Below are positions 7,496 to 15,354 of a stretch of DNA of 22,578 bases, piece by piece. The position numbers and the translations under genes are program-made. The stretch comes from JAUPKT01 sp964427855 (lineage in GTDB: Bacteria; Desulfobacterota; Desulfomonilia; Desulfomonilales; Desulfomonilaceae): the NCBI GenBank assembly GCA_964427855.1, contig CAYRVH010000053.1, positions 1-22,578 of the forward strand, given 5' to 3'. Within the stretch, counting starts at the first letter, position 1; every line of letters begins with the position of its first letter. The notes beneath the pieces are model-generated. The model had not been told where the DNA came from. It did no database searches and saw only the letters and a list, made by a program, of their open reading frames with translations.

Positions 7496-8823
7496 GCCCC
7501 GAGACCGTTGCGTATGCCATGTTCGGGACCCTGTTTGTGGTGTTGTTTCTCGGTCATCCTCTTGCATTCTCTCTAGGGGCGGTGGCTCTCTTTTTCGGCG
7601 TTTGGGGTTGGGGGGGGTCGCCTGATGTAGTCTTTTCTATGTTTGTAAACAAGACTTATGGAGTCATGGAGGAGTATGTTCTGGTCGCCGTGCCACTTTT
7701 TATCTTCATGGCCCAGATGCTTGATACTGCGGGAATTGCCGAGAGGCTCTTTCGCACGATGCATATACTATGGGGGCCAGTAAGAGGAGGATTGGGGATC
7801 GCGGTAATCATGGTATGTACTGTCTTTGCCGCATCGACAGGGGTGGTGGGGGCCACGGAGGTCGCCATAGGACTCATCGCCGCGCCCAATCTCTTGAAGC
7901 GTGGATATGACATCCCCTTGAGCGCAGGCTGCATCTGTGCCGGCGGAACACTTGGGATACTCATTCCACCGAGCATCATGCTGGTGGTATACGGCGGGCT
8001 CACGAACTTGTCCGTGGGCAAAATGTTTGCGGCCGCTTACATGCCGGGTTTTTTTCTCGCGAGCCTCTATTTGATTTATGTTGCCATACGCTGTGGCATC
8101 AATCCCAAAATGGGTCCTCCCTTGCCCAAGGAAGAGCGCATTTACACAATAGCGCAGAAGCTCTCTATGGCCTTTACGACGCTCGTCCCACCGGTGATTC
8201 TGATTGCACTGGTATTGGGGAGCATCCTCCTGGGATGGGCAACAACGACGGAGGCAGCGGGTATCGGTGCAGTTGGCGCGACCGTGTTGGCCATCGCTTA
8301 TGGAAAGTTCAACTGGCATTCTCTGGTGGATGCCTCCATCGCTACTCTTAAGATTACAAGCATGGTCATGACCCTTTTCCTTGGTGGAAATGCCTTTCAA
8401 TCAGTTTTCATGGGACTTGGCGGAGGAGACGCGGTGTCAGACTTGCTGCTCGGTTTTAAGGTAAGTCCTTACGCGGTCTTGTTCATCATGATGGGCATTG
8501 TATTCTTCCTTGGGATGTTCATCGACTGGCTCGGCATACTTCTCATTGTTGTCCCTGTGTTCACGCCAGTTGCCCAAGAACTGGGCTTTGATCCTCTCTG
8601 GTTTGGCACGCTCATCTGTGTTAATCTTCAGATGGCGTTCTTGACGCCGCCGTTTGGTTATTCTCTCTTTTACCTGAGAGGTATAGCGCCCCCTGAGATG
8701 ACCATGGGCCTCATATATAGGGGCGTCGCGCCGTTCATCTGCCTCCAATGGGTTGGTCTATTGACATGCATCTTTTGGCCTCCCATTGTGATGTGGCTGC
8801 CAAAGGTTTTTTTTGGCGATTAA
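7492..8823 (+). CDS. dctM: TRAP transporter large permease, DctM family
   Basis: A 443-aa polytopic membrane protein with about twelve hydrophobic segments, the usual length for DctM. Typical segments include VAVPLFIFMAQMLDTAGIAE near 62-81, ASTGVVGATEVAIG near 114-127, the GTLGILIPPSIMLVVYG loop near 152-168 and the second-half LGMFIDWLGILLIVVPVF near 341-358. It is the ion-coupled transport subunit importing the acid bound by DctP. It begins inside the dctQ stop codon. The next gene starts 41 bases after its stop with no terminator between, so the transcript probably continues. Confidence 0.94.
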   Translation: MSPETVAYAMFGTLFVVLFLGHPLAFSLGAVALFFGVWGWGGSPDVVFSMFVNKTYGVMEEYVLVAVPLFIFMAQMLDTAGIAERLFRTMHILWGPVRGGLGIAVIMVCTVFAASTGVVGATEVAIGLIAAPNLLKRGYDIPLSAGCICAGGTLGILIPPSIMLVVYGGLTNLSVGKMFAAAYMPGFFLASLYLIYVAIRCGINPKMGPPLPKEERIYTIAQKLSMAFTTLVPPVILIALVLGSILLGWATTTEAAGIGAVGATVLAIAYGKFNWHSLVDASIATLKITSMVMTLFLGGNAFQSVFMGLGGGDAVSDLLLGFKVSPYAVLFIMMGIVFFLGMFIDWLGILLIVVPVFTPVAQELGFDPLWFGTLICVNLQMAFLTPPFGYSLFYLRGIAPPEMTMGLIYRGVAPFICLQWVGLLTCIFWPPIVMWLPKVFFGD

Positions 8824-8864
8824 GTTGAACATTGAAATGAAGCGCATAATGAGCGAGGAATAGC

Positions 8865-9693
8865 ATGAAAATCGTTACCATATCGAGGCTGGTGGGGTCT
8901 TTCGGGGATATAGTTGCCGCGGTAGTGGCGCGCAGGATGGGGCTGGAACTCGTGAGCCTCGCCAAGGTCCACGAATTGGCTCAAGGGTGCGATCCCGAAT
9001 ACCAGGACGTATGCGCCACGTTCGAGACCGAACACGGGCCTGGTTTCTTCGAGAGGATATTCTTCGACCGGCCTACCCATACAAGTCTGTTTATGGCCCT
9101 CACCTTTGAGGAGGCCTCCAAGGGGAACGTCGTTCTTGTTGGTCGAGGCGCTCAAATCATTCTGCGCGACACCCCGGGCGTGTTCCGTGCGCGCCTTGTG
9201 GCGCCAAAGGCGCTGCGAGTTGAGCGGATCATGGAGCGCTACAACTTCAGTCGAGAGGAGGCAGAAGAGTTTGTCCGCAGGTCGGATCACGAACGCGAAG
9301 GGCTCATCCACTCGATATTTCATGTGGACCCGAATGACTGGTCGCTTTACGATTTGATTATGAATACGGCGCGTTTCACGTCTGGGGCGGCAGCAGACAT
9401 CATCGTGCAAGCAGTAGAAAAAATGGAGCCGGTCGTGAACCCTGAACAGGTGCAGCAAAATCTGAAGCACATGGCCCAAAAAAAAAAAATAGAGACCACG
9501 GTTNNNNNNNNNNACTTCGTCTGTCGCTCGTCTCATTGAAATCGAGGCGCTGCCGGAGGGCGTTATCAGAATCTCGGGGCGCATCAGAGACAAGAAAGAC
9601 AAAGACAAGCTCATGAAAATAGTGGCGGAGTACCCAGGTGTGCACCAGATAGCCGATGAACTGAAAGTCACTGATCTTTCTTTCGGATACTGA
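8865..9693 (+). CDS. Cytidylate-kinase-like P-loop protein with C-terminal BON-like segment, split by an assembly gap
   Basis: The first 213 residues match the cytidylate-kinase-like family (PF13189-like): TISRLVGSFGDIVAAVVARR as the P-loop region (5-24), VLVGRGAQIIL (86-96), then RARLVAPKALRVERIMERY and the Arg-rich lid VRRSDHERE. The loop lacks the usual GK of nucleotide kinases, as I recall for this family, so nucleotide specificity is open. Ten N follow at 9504-9513. Beyond them a frame open for 59 codons reads as a BON-like or adhesive alpha-beta module (GVIRISGRIRDKKDKDKLMK, YPGVHQIADELKV) and ends at TGA 9691-9693. The two parts are in different frames only because the filler is 10 bases; a true gap divisible by three would join them. 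AGGAA six bases before ATG 8865 supports the start. It trails dctM by 41 bases, so it is probably co-transcribed and may serve transporter regulation. Its role is unknown. Confidence 0.75.
9504..9513. other. Assembly gap (10 N) beside a 12-A homopolymer
   Basis: Ten ambiguous bases lie inside a coding region, 14 bases after a run of 12 A (9478-9489). The true length is unknown; the 10-base filler puts the flanking parts of the gene out of frame. Confidence 0.95.
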
Positions 9694-9721
9694 ATGATCA
9701 GGAGCGACACATCGCCCCACG

Positions 9722-10033
9722 ATGAACGATGTTGCGCAGATAGCTGTGGGATTGATACTACTGGTGGCGGTATTCATCGCGACGCGTTATATAGTGACCA
9801 TTCGGCTACAACACGCGGCGCGTGCAATTCTCCAAGACCTAGAAGACCGACAGGCGTTCACAGAATCTACAGCGGCGGAACTCCCTTATGCCAAGCCGGA
9901 CATTCTCCGAATCGGAATGCGCGATTATCGGCGCAAGGCCTTGGAATACATGGCAGCGGAGGGGGTCATAGGCTGCAGTGCGGACGAAAAATACTACTTA
10001 AAGGTTCGGAGAAGCACCCGGTCTGAGGACTGA
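9722..10033 (+). CDS. Small single-pass membrane protein, 103 aa, unknown function
   Basis: Residues about 5-27 form one hydrophobic helix (IAVGLILLVAVFIATRYIV), followed by a cytoplasmic-looking basic and helical region. The segment DYRRKALEYMAAEGVIGCSA followed by DEKYYLKV resembles the end of a small winged-helix fold, but this is only an impression. The ribosome site is weak: AGGAG lies about 18 bases before ATG 9722. It fits between the kinase-like gene (28-base gap) and the peptidase (33-base gap) on the same strand, so operon membership supports it being real. An overlapping frame starting at 9694 is less protein-like. Confidence 0.65.
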   Translation: MNDVAQIAVGLILLVAVFIATRYIVTIRLQHAARAILQDLEDRQAFTESTAAELPYAKPDILRIGMRDYRRKALEYMAAEGVIGCSADEKYYLKVRRSTRSED

Positions 10034-10066
10034 AGCATCGCCAGCCAAAGTGTGGAGCGAACCCTT

Positions 10067-11770
10067 ATGATGGATTTGTCATATTTATCCCCTGCAAATC
10101 TTCCAAAGTGGAGATGGAGCGATTTTGAGGAATACTATCGCGACTTGGCCGAGAGTCACACCCGCGATGTCGATGCATTCTTGGCAAAATGGACGACGTT
10201 GAGCGAGGCGGTTGACGAGAGCTTCTCTCGCTTGCACGTTGCGACTACTGTGGATACCGCGGATGAGGAAGCGCGATCTCGCTATCACACCTTTTTGGAG
10301 GAGGTTTTTCCGCGGGCGGAGAAGCAGGACCAGACGATAAAGAAGAAACTACTGGAATTTGGCGCCATACCGGCCGGTTTTCAGCTTCCCTTCGAACGGA
10401 TACAGCAGGAGATTGACCTGTTTCGACAGGAAAATCTTCCCCTGTTTGTGGAGGAGCGCAAGCTCGAGAGCGATTATGACAGGATAGTTGGTTCCCAGAC
10501 TGTCATGTGGGACGGAGAGGAGCGAACTGTTTCGCAGTTGAGGCCTTTGTTCCAGGATCGCAACCGAACGACGAGGGAACAGGCATGGCGTGCGGCCCTC
10601 AACAGACAGCTCGAAGACAGGGAAGCCATCAATGAATTGTGGGTGAAGTTTCTCGAACTGCGGCTGAAAATGGCAAAAAATGCCGATGCTCAGGACTACC
10701 GATCCTTTCGTTGGAAGCAGTTGATGCGATTTGACTACACCCCGGAAGATTGCAAACGGTTCCATGACACCATCGAGAAAGTCGTGGCGCCGTGCGCAGC
10801 GCGGGTTTGCAAAAGGAGGAAGGAGCTCCTGGGCCTTCCAACCCTCCGGCCGTGGGATATCGATGTCGATCCTATGGGAAGGCCGCCTCTCAAACCATTC
10901 AGTTCCGTGGCTGAATTGACGTCGCGATGTGCCACGATATTTGAGTCCATTGACCGTCAACTTGGGGCATACTTCCAGGTCATGGTGCAGCAGAACCTCC
11001 TGGACCTCGAGAACAGAAAGAATAAAGCGCCTGGCGGATATTGCACCGATTTTGCCGCCGCCAAAAAGCCTTTTATTTTCATGAACGCCGTGGGGATTCA
11101 TGACGACGTCCAAACGCTTCTTCACGAGGCGGGACACGCGTTCCATACATTTGAGCGGGAGGGCTTGCCCTATTATCACCAGCGCTACACCCCCATGGAA
11201 TTTGCTGAAGTGGCATCCATGTCCATGGAGCTCATGGCAGGAAATTTCCTCGAATCTGAAAAAGGCGGGTTTTATTCTCATGAGGATGCGGCCCGGGCAT
11301 TCCATGAACACCTAGAGAAGGGGATTCTCTTTTGGCCGTACATGGCGGTAGTGGACGCCTTCCAACACTGGGTATATGAACATCCGCAGGACGCCCTGCA
11401 CCCGAAAAATTGCGACGTTCAATGGGCGCGCTTATGGCAACGCTTTATGAGTTGGATGGACTGGACAGGACTGGATGAAGAGTTGGTCACCGGATGGCAA
11501 AGGAAACTTCACATCCATACAGTCCCGTTTTACTATGTAGAATATGGATTGGCGCAGCTCGGCGCCGTGCAAGTGTGGGAACAATTCGAGAAGGATGCCA
11601 CGAACGCAGTGGAACGCTATCGACAAGCCCTTTCTCTGGGCGGCACTGTATCGCTTCCCATCCTTTATAAGACCGCAGGCGCGCGTCTGACATTCGAGGG
11701 GCCTGCTCTAGCTGCTGCGGTCACACGCATGGAATCCAAGATGCAGACCGATTGGGGTCACGCAAGTTGA
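10067..11770 (+). CDS. M3B-family zinc oligoendopeptidase (PepF-like)
   Basis: A 568-aa cytoplasmic protein with the M3 metallopeptidase active site HEAGH at 353-357 (LLHEAGHAFHTF) and the third zinc ligand Glu381 in FAEVASMSMEL. No signal peptide. The N-terminal helical half (coiled segments around 30-200) and the C-terminal region with HTVPFYYVEYGLAQLGAV and YRQALSLGG are characteristic of the oligoendopeptidase F group, which cleaves short peptides of limited length inside a closed channel. The length is close to the family norm of about 570-600. ATG 10067 is chosen because GGAG lies nine bases upstream; in-frame GTG 10052 and ATG 10070 are alternatives. It ends the plus-strand series that begins with the TRAP genes. 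A role in peptide turnover is expected from the family; a link with the transporter is only positional. Confidence 0.93.
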   Translation: MMDLSYLSPANLPKWRWSDFEEYYRDLAESHTRDVDAFLAKWTTLSEAVDESFSRLHVATTVDTADEEARSRYHTFLEEVFPRAEKQDQTIKKKLLEFGAIPAGFQLPFERIQQEIDLFRQENLPLFVEERKLESDYDRIVGSQTVMWDGEERTVSQLRPLFQDRNRTTREQAWRAALNRQLEDREAINELWVKFLELRLKMAKNADAQDYRSFRWKQLMRFDYTPEDCKRFHDTIEKVVAPCAARVCKRRKELLGLPTLRPWDIDVDPMGRPPLKPFSSVAELTSRCATIFESIDRQLGAYFQVMVQQNLLDLENRKNKAPGGYCTDFAAAKKPFIFMNAVGIHDDVQTLLHEAGHAFHTFEREGLPYYHQRYTPMEFAEVASMSMELMAGNFLESEKGGFYSHEDAARAFHEHLEKGILFWPYMAVVDAFQHWVYEHPQDALHPKNCDVQWARLWQRFMSWMDWTGLDEELVTGWQRKLHIHTVPFYYVEYGLAQLGAVQVWEQFEKDATNAVERYRQALSLGGTVSLPILYKTAGARLTFEGPALAAAVTRMESKMQTDWGHAS

Positions 11771-11790
11771 CGAATCACACTGCTTGCGTG
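11759..11790 (+). terminator. Inverted repeat over the peptidase stop codon
   Basis: CACGCAAG (11759-11766) and CTTGCGTG (11783-11790) are perfect 8-base complements with a 16-base loop containing the TGA stop. No T-run follows, so it is either a weak or factor-assisted terminator or a transcript-stabilising stem. Confidence 0.3.
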
Positions 11791-11808
11791 GAGCCGAAAT
11801 TGTATGGC

Positions 11809-11836
11809 TTGACATGTATGATTGGCAAGTTATACT
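11809..11836 (+). promoter_or_regulatory. Sigma-70 promoter for the four-cysteine mini-protein
   Basis: TTGACA (11809-11814), a 16-base spacer and TATACT (11831-11836) give a near-consensus pair. Transcription would begin near 11843, leaving an untranslated leader of about 87 bases before ATG 11930, long for so small a gene. Confidence 0.65.
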
Positions 11837-11929
11837 GTGAATCAGTTCAATCGCGAACTTGTCTTTTGTGTGTAATTGTCTTGTGCGGGCTCGTTTGGGT
11901 ATGGGTTTGGACATTCAGGAGAGTGTGCT

Positions 11930-12142
11930 ATGGTGTACACAGACGCCCAAGCGTGGTTGGAAGCCCATGAATTAATCGAGTGCAAGGCGCTCAAGGGTAA
12001 ATGGACGAAGAGAACGTGCCTGGACATATCCAGGGGCATTCGTCGCACGCAGCGAAAATACCGATCTTCGTATGAGGAACCATCTTCGGCGGGAAAGTCA
12101 CCTTGCGCAAATTGTCCCATTTATGCAACATTGGGAAAATGA
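11930..12142 (+). CDS. Four-cysteine small protein (70 aa), probably metal-binding
   Basis: ATG 11930 has AGGAG eight bases upstream, an excellent ribosome site; a longer in-frame reading from 11876 lacks one. The product is basic, with cysteines at 18, 30, 59 and 62 ending in PCANCPIY. Cys-x11-Cys followed far downstream by Cys-x2-Cys suggests one zinc or iron-sulfur site holding two chain segments together. The middle (SRGIRRTQRKYRSSYEE) is strongly basic, compatible with nucleic-acid contact. Small proteins of this general shape are common in delta-group genomes, but I cannot name a characterised family. It has its own promoter and faces the minus-strand pseudo-receiver gene tail to tail, 91 bases apart. 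Confidence 0.8.
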   Translation: MVYTDAQAWLEAHELIECKALKGKWTKRTCLDISRGIRRTQRKYRSSYEEPSSAGKSPCANCPIYATLGK

Positions 12143-12233
12143 CTTCGGTCTCAAACGGGTCAAAAACGCCTGCGGTTCGATGAAAGAGTTTTAATGGGGG
12201 ACTCAGACGAGGATGAGAAGTCGGCGTTCACCC

Positions 12234-13685
12234 CTAGATGCCGTCATGAGGCGTATCCGTCGTAATCTCTTCTACTTTTTGCCTGATTATTCTCTCTGCG
12301 GTGTCGAGGATGCGTGATTCAATTTCGCTGCGAATCCACTGCAGGATCTGGTCTCGATCAGGCATGATTTCCTCGATTCGTTCGTGAATGATGTTTCGTA
12401 CGAGGGCATCGACAGTGACGCCGGTTGAGAACGGTGGCGGCGTTGCAAAGGACGCCTTTGCCGCTGATTTGGCCGCGGTTTGGTTTGTTGGGTGAGGCGA
12501 CTCCTCGGGGTATGGTTGAATAAGCTCCCTGGATGAGAGAGGAGAAGACGCCGCACTAATGGACTCGATTTCGGAGGTGCCCATTTGGAACATGAGAGGT
12601 ACCCTTTGGGTGACCGCCTTCAACACCTCGTCACGGGACGGCAGGGCCGCATCGATACGGTCGCTCACCAGGGAAAGCAATTCTTCACGGCGCGGGAGGG
12701 CATCGGCGATGGTTTGCGTGAGGTGATCGAGAATCGCGTTTTTGTCAGGGAGAATACCCTGAAGTGTTGCAAAACAAACCCCGTCCTTGTGCTCAATGCC
12801 CTCTTCGGACGCGTCCAGGGATTCGGGTTGTCCGTAAAAGGGTTCAGCATGCTCAAACTCGGGCAACTCATCACTCTCAGGGGTGAAGTCTCTGAGGACA
12901 TCGGGAGAATCGTCAGCTTGTCTTCCCGCTTCGACAACATTTAAGGGGTCCTGGATCAACTCAAGCGGCTCTTCGGGAGAGGCTCCAGGCGCATCCTCAT
13001 ATTCGACAGAGCTTTGCTCAAAAGTGTCAAGGGCTTCCGCGTCCTCTCCCCCAATGTCCATCTCAAAGGAAAGGCTTGTGAAGTCTTGGCTCTCATTCTC
13101 AAGCTGAAGCTCTTCGTTAAGCTTCTGGCCGGGAGACCAGGACGGTTCATCGCGAGGCGTCGCGGCGTCATCCATTTCGAGAGCTGCCTCTGAGTGCGAT
13201 GTAAGCTCAATAGGCTTGTCTTCGACGTAGCTCTCCGGCTTTTCCTCGTCGTCATCGAAATCAATGAGAATATCGTCGTCGTCAATTTGTGTTGCTGGCC
13301 CTTCAGCCCCGGCAAAGAGAGATTCAACGAGTCTCAACGTCTCGACCGAATCCAAAGGCGTAGAAAGATAGGCGTCTGCTCCTAAAGTGCGGAGCTGAGA
13401 TTCTGACGGTCCGTTCGGATGTCCCGTAAATACAACCACAGGTATTTGTGAATAATCCCGCGACTTCTTGATAGCCGCCACAATCTTATACGCAGCGCGC
13501 CAATGAGGAGTATCTGTGAGTACAGGCGCCAGCATGATAAGGGAAGGCCTCTGGTTCTTTATGGCGTGTTTAAGTTCTGAGGCGCTCTCGACGTGCAGAC
13601 ATTCAATGCTTCTGTCCGCGACTATGCTCGTTAATTCCGCGGCTGTTTGGGGGTCTTTGTCTGCCACGACGATTCGAAATGGCAT
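12234..13685 (-). CDS. Pseudo-receiver protein with acidic linker and helical repeat C-terminus
   Basis: A 483-aa three-part protein. Residues 1-128 follow the CheY-type receiver pattern: the acidic pair Asp9 and Asp11 (VVADKD) is kept, but the phospho-acceptor position reads Ala53 (LIMLAP) and the conserved lysine after GADAYLS is Thr, so ordinary phosphorylation looks impossible. Residues about 130-310 are highly acidic and probably disordered (DDDDILIDFDDDEEKPES and similar). From about 312 come three contiguous 18-residue units starting LPDKNAILDH, LPRREELLSL and LPSRDEVLKA (DNA 12591-12752), with a fourth, MPDRDQILQW, near the end (12312-12365), then a long amphipathic helix. This suggests a scaffold or localisation factor rather than a transcription factor, as no DNA-binding domain is seen. 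GAGAGG precedes two adjacent ATGs; the second (13685) has better spacing. The gene is divergent from the tol operon. Confidence 0.88.
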   Translation of the reverse strand: MPFRIVVADKDPQTAAELTSIVADRSIECLHVESASELKHAIKNQRPSLIMLAPVLTDTPHWRAAYKIVAAIKKSRDYSQIPVVVFTGHPNGPSESQLRTLGADAYLSTPLDSVETLRLVESLFAGAEGPATQIDDDDILIDFDDDEEKPESYVEDKPIELTSHSEAALEMDDAATPRDEPSWSPGQKLNEELQLENESQDFTSLSFEMDIGGEDAEALDTFEQSSVEYEDAPGASPEEPLELIQDPLNVVEAGRQADDSPDVLRDFTPESDELPEFEHAEPFYGQPESLDASEEGIEHKDGVCFATLQGILPDKNAILDHLTQTIADALPRREELLSLVSDRIDAALPSRDEVLKAVTQRVPLMFQMGTSEIESISAASSPLSSRELIQPYPEESPHPTNQTAAKSAAKASFATPPPFSTGVTVDALVRNIIHERIEEIMPDRDQILQWIRSEIESRILDTAERIIRQKVEEITTDTPHDGI

Positions 13686-13708
13686 CATATCCTCTCAATT
13701 TTCTTATA

Positions 13709-13738
13709 GAAATACAACAATAGACAACCGTATGTCAA
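13709..13738 (-). promoter_or_regulatory. Candidate promoter of the pseudo-receiver gene
   Basis: On the minus strand TTGACA (13738-13733) is followed, after 18 bases, by TATTTC (13714-13709). The -35 box is perfect, the -10 box weak. A start near 13702 would leave a leader of about 17 bases holding the GAGAGG ribosome site. Confidence 0.4.
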
Positions 13739-14048
13739 GGGATTTCGCATCGCTGCGGCACAGCGCGGGCGTTGCCTCGCCGCACGCGTTGTTATGACGC
13801 TGTTGAGGAAGCGAGGCGAATGATCGGAACTATTTATCTCAGTCATTGTCTAGGTATTAAAAATAAGTATTTGTTTTTTTATTTTTTCGTCCTTTGTCAC
13901 TATGGCGCTTACGCCAAAAAACGATCATATCATCAAAAACAGAGGCCTTTGGCGAAATGCCAGTTGTTGTGCTCCAGGGCCGCAGGGGAGCTTTGTAATA
14001 AGTTACATCTGGTATTTTGTATAACAAGTTGTAATAAAAAGGTTTTAC

Positions 14049-14077
14049 TTGACATTATTTTTTCGGTGGACTAATGA
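14049..14077 (+). promoter_or_regulatory. Strong sigma-70 promoter of the tol-pal operon
   Basis: TTGACA (14049-14054), exactly 17 bases, then TAATGA (14072-14077). The start site would be near 14084, giving a leader of about 25 bases that includes the AAAGGAG ribosome site of tolQ. AT-rich sequence upstream may boost it. Confidence 0.75.
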
Positions 14078-14108
14078 AACAGGGACGCCAAGAAAGGAGA
14101 TGTATGCA

Positions 14109-14861
14109 ATGATAGAGGCATTTGCCGCCTCACTGCCTGTCCAGGCTACAGACGATCAGACTATTTGGATGATCATCATGGGGGCTGGATGGGTCGTGAA
14201 GGGAGTGATGATACTCCTGTTAGTTTTTTCGATCGTGTGCTGGGGCATCATATTGACCAAGGCATATCAGCTTTCAAAAGCCAAAAAAGATGACCAGCTT
14301 TTTTTTGATGCGTTTCGGGAATTGCGCAAATTTTCTATTCTTTATGCTGAGGCCAAACAGTTCACCCACAGTCCGGTGGCCCACGTGTTCAAGGCAGGGT
14401 ACGCAGAGCTGATGAGGATCTGGAGCGCACAGCAGAGTGCAGGACAAAAGACTGCTCAAGAGGCGTCGCAGGAACCCGAGTATGAGAGGACCGGGATGGA
14501 CAATGTGATTCGATCGCTTCAGCAGGCAGTGACTGCCGAAAGAACGCGATTGGAGCGTGGGGTTAACTTTCTGGCGACCACGGGCTCGTCAGCACCTTTC
14601 ATCGGTCTTTTTGGCACGGTCTGGGGCATCATGGAATCATTTCGACGCATAGGCGTGATGAAGAGCGTCTCATTAGCGGTGGTAGCACCCGGTATTGCAG
14701 AGGCTCTTATTGCCACCGCGGCAGGTCTTTTGGCTGCGATACCTGCGGTCATTTTTTATAACTATTATTTAAGCCGTATTAACACCATAGGGACGGAAAT
14801 GGACAACTTCGCTTCCGAACTCGTGAACATCATCGAACGAGTCTATTGGAAGAGGAGATAG
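14109..14861 (+). CDS. tolQ: TolQ proton-channel subunit of the Tol-Pal motor
   Basis: A 250-aa MotA/TolQ/ExbB-family inner-membrane protein. The first membrane helix is at about 29-52, then a cytoplasmic domain of roughly 100 residues, then the two channel-lining helices (about 153-178 and 190-220), including FLATTGSSAPFIGLFGTVWG and GIAEALIATAAGLLAAIPAV, the family signature. TolQ and TolR use the proton gradient to drive TolA during envelope constriction at division. The start is ATG 14109, nine bases after AGGAG; upstream in-frame ATG 14100 touches the ribosome site and is unlikely. First gene of the operon; the cluster of tolR, tolA, tolB and pal makes TolQ rather than ExbB the right name. 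Confidence 0.95.
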   Translation: MIEAFAASLPVQATDDQTIWMIIMGAGWVVKGVMILLLVFSIVCWGIILTKAYQLSKAKKDDQLFFDAFRELRKFSILYAEAKQFTHSPVAHVFKAGYAELMRIWSAQQSAGQKTAQEASQEPEYERTGMDNVIRSLQQAVTAERTRLERGVNFLATTGSSAPFIGLFGTVWGIMESFRRIGVMKSVSLAVVAPGIAEALIATAAGLLAAIPAVIFYNYYLSRINTIGTEMDNFASELVNIIERVYWKRR

Positions 14862-14919
14862 AGTATGGAAACGAATTCTCATTTGTGGATGGGTCTGAGT
14901 GAAATGGAGGGAGTGAGGG

Positions 14920-15354
14920 ATGGCATTTAGCATGAGGCAGGCCCAACGGGCAGCCATGGCAGAGATTAACGTAACGCCCCTCGTGGACGTCATGCTTGTG
15001 CTCTTGATTATTTTCATGGTGACAGCGCCGATGATGCAAGAGGGAATTACCGTGGAATTGCCTCAGGCCAAAGCCGCTCCTATGGAAAAAGAACAGGAAA
15101 AGACACCCCTGATCATCACGATTGCCGACAAGGGCGACGTTTTTCTCAACGACATCGCCGTGCAAGAGGACGCGCTTGCTGACAAGATTCTTGAGGCCAC
15201 GAAGGATTCGCCCTCGAAAGAGGTGTACCTGAAGGCAGATAAATCAGTGCCTTACGGCGTTGTCGTAAGGATAATGGCAACGCTCCGGAATGCGGGAATT
15301 ACCAATCTGGGAATGATCACCAGTCCGAAACAGGAGCCATCGCGAACAAAATGA
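14920..15354 (+). CDS. tolR: TolR, ExbD/TolR-family motor subunit
   Basis: A 144-aa protein with a short cytoplasmic N-terminus, one membrane helix (about 20-40) and a periplasmic domain. EINVTPLVDVMLVLLIIFMV (15-34) is the family signature; Asp23 is the protonatable residue that couples proton flow. GGAGGGAG precedes ATG 14920. It lies 58 bases after tolQ, and its stop overlaps the tolA start by four bases (ATGA). Confidence 0.95.
   Translation: MAFSMRQAQRAAMAEINVTPLVDVMLVLLIIFMVTAPMMQEGITVELPQAKAAPMEKEQEKTPLIITIADKGDVFLNDIAVQEDALADKILEATKDSPSKEVYLKADKSVPYGVVVRIMATLRNAGITNLGMITSPKQEPSRTK

Larger units (their letters stand above)
13686..14108. other. Divergent 420-base regulatory region between the pseudo-receiver gene and tolQ
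   Basis: No gene seen. The left end holds the candidate minus-strand promoter. The segment 13850-13895 is very T-rich. A small perfect hairpin, TGGCG (13903-13907) with CGCCA (13912-13916), follows. From about 13990 to 14048 the sequence is AT-rich directly ahead of the tolQ promoter, as an UP-like element would be. Confidence 0.5.

Noticed and set aside
8820..9710. 296-codon minus-strand frame spanning the N gap
   Set aside because: Antisense to the kinase-like gene, and open across the gap only because N codons cannot be stops.
10349..11311. 320-codon minus-strand open frame
   Set aside because: Antisense to the M3B peptidase, which has an intact HEAGH site; no start signal or family motifs in the minus reading.
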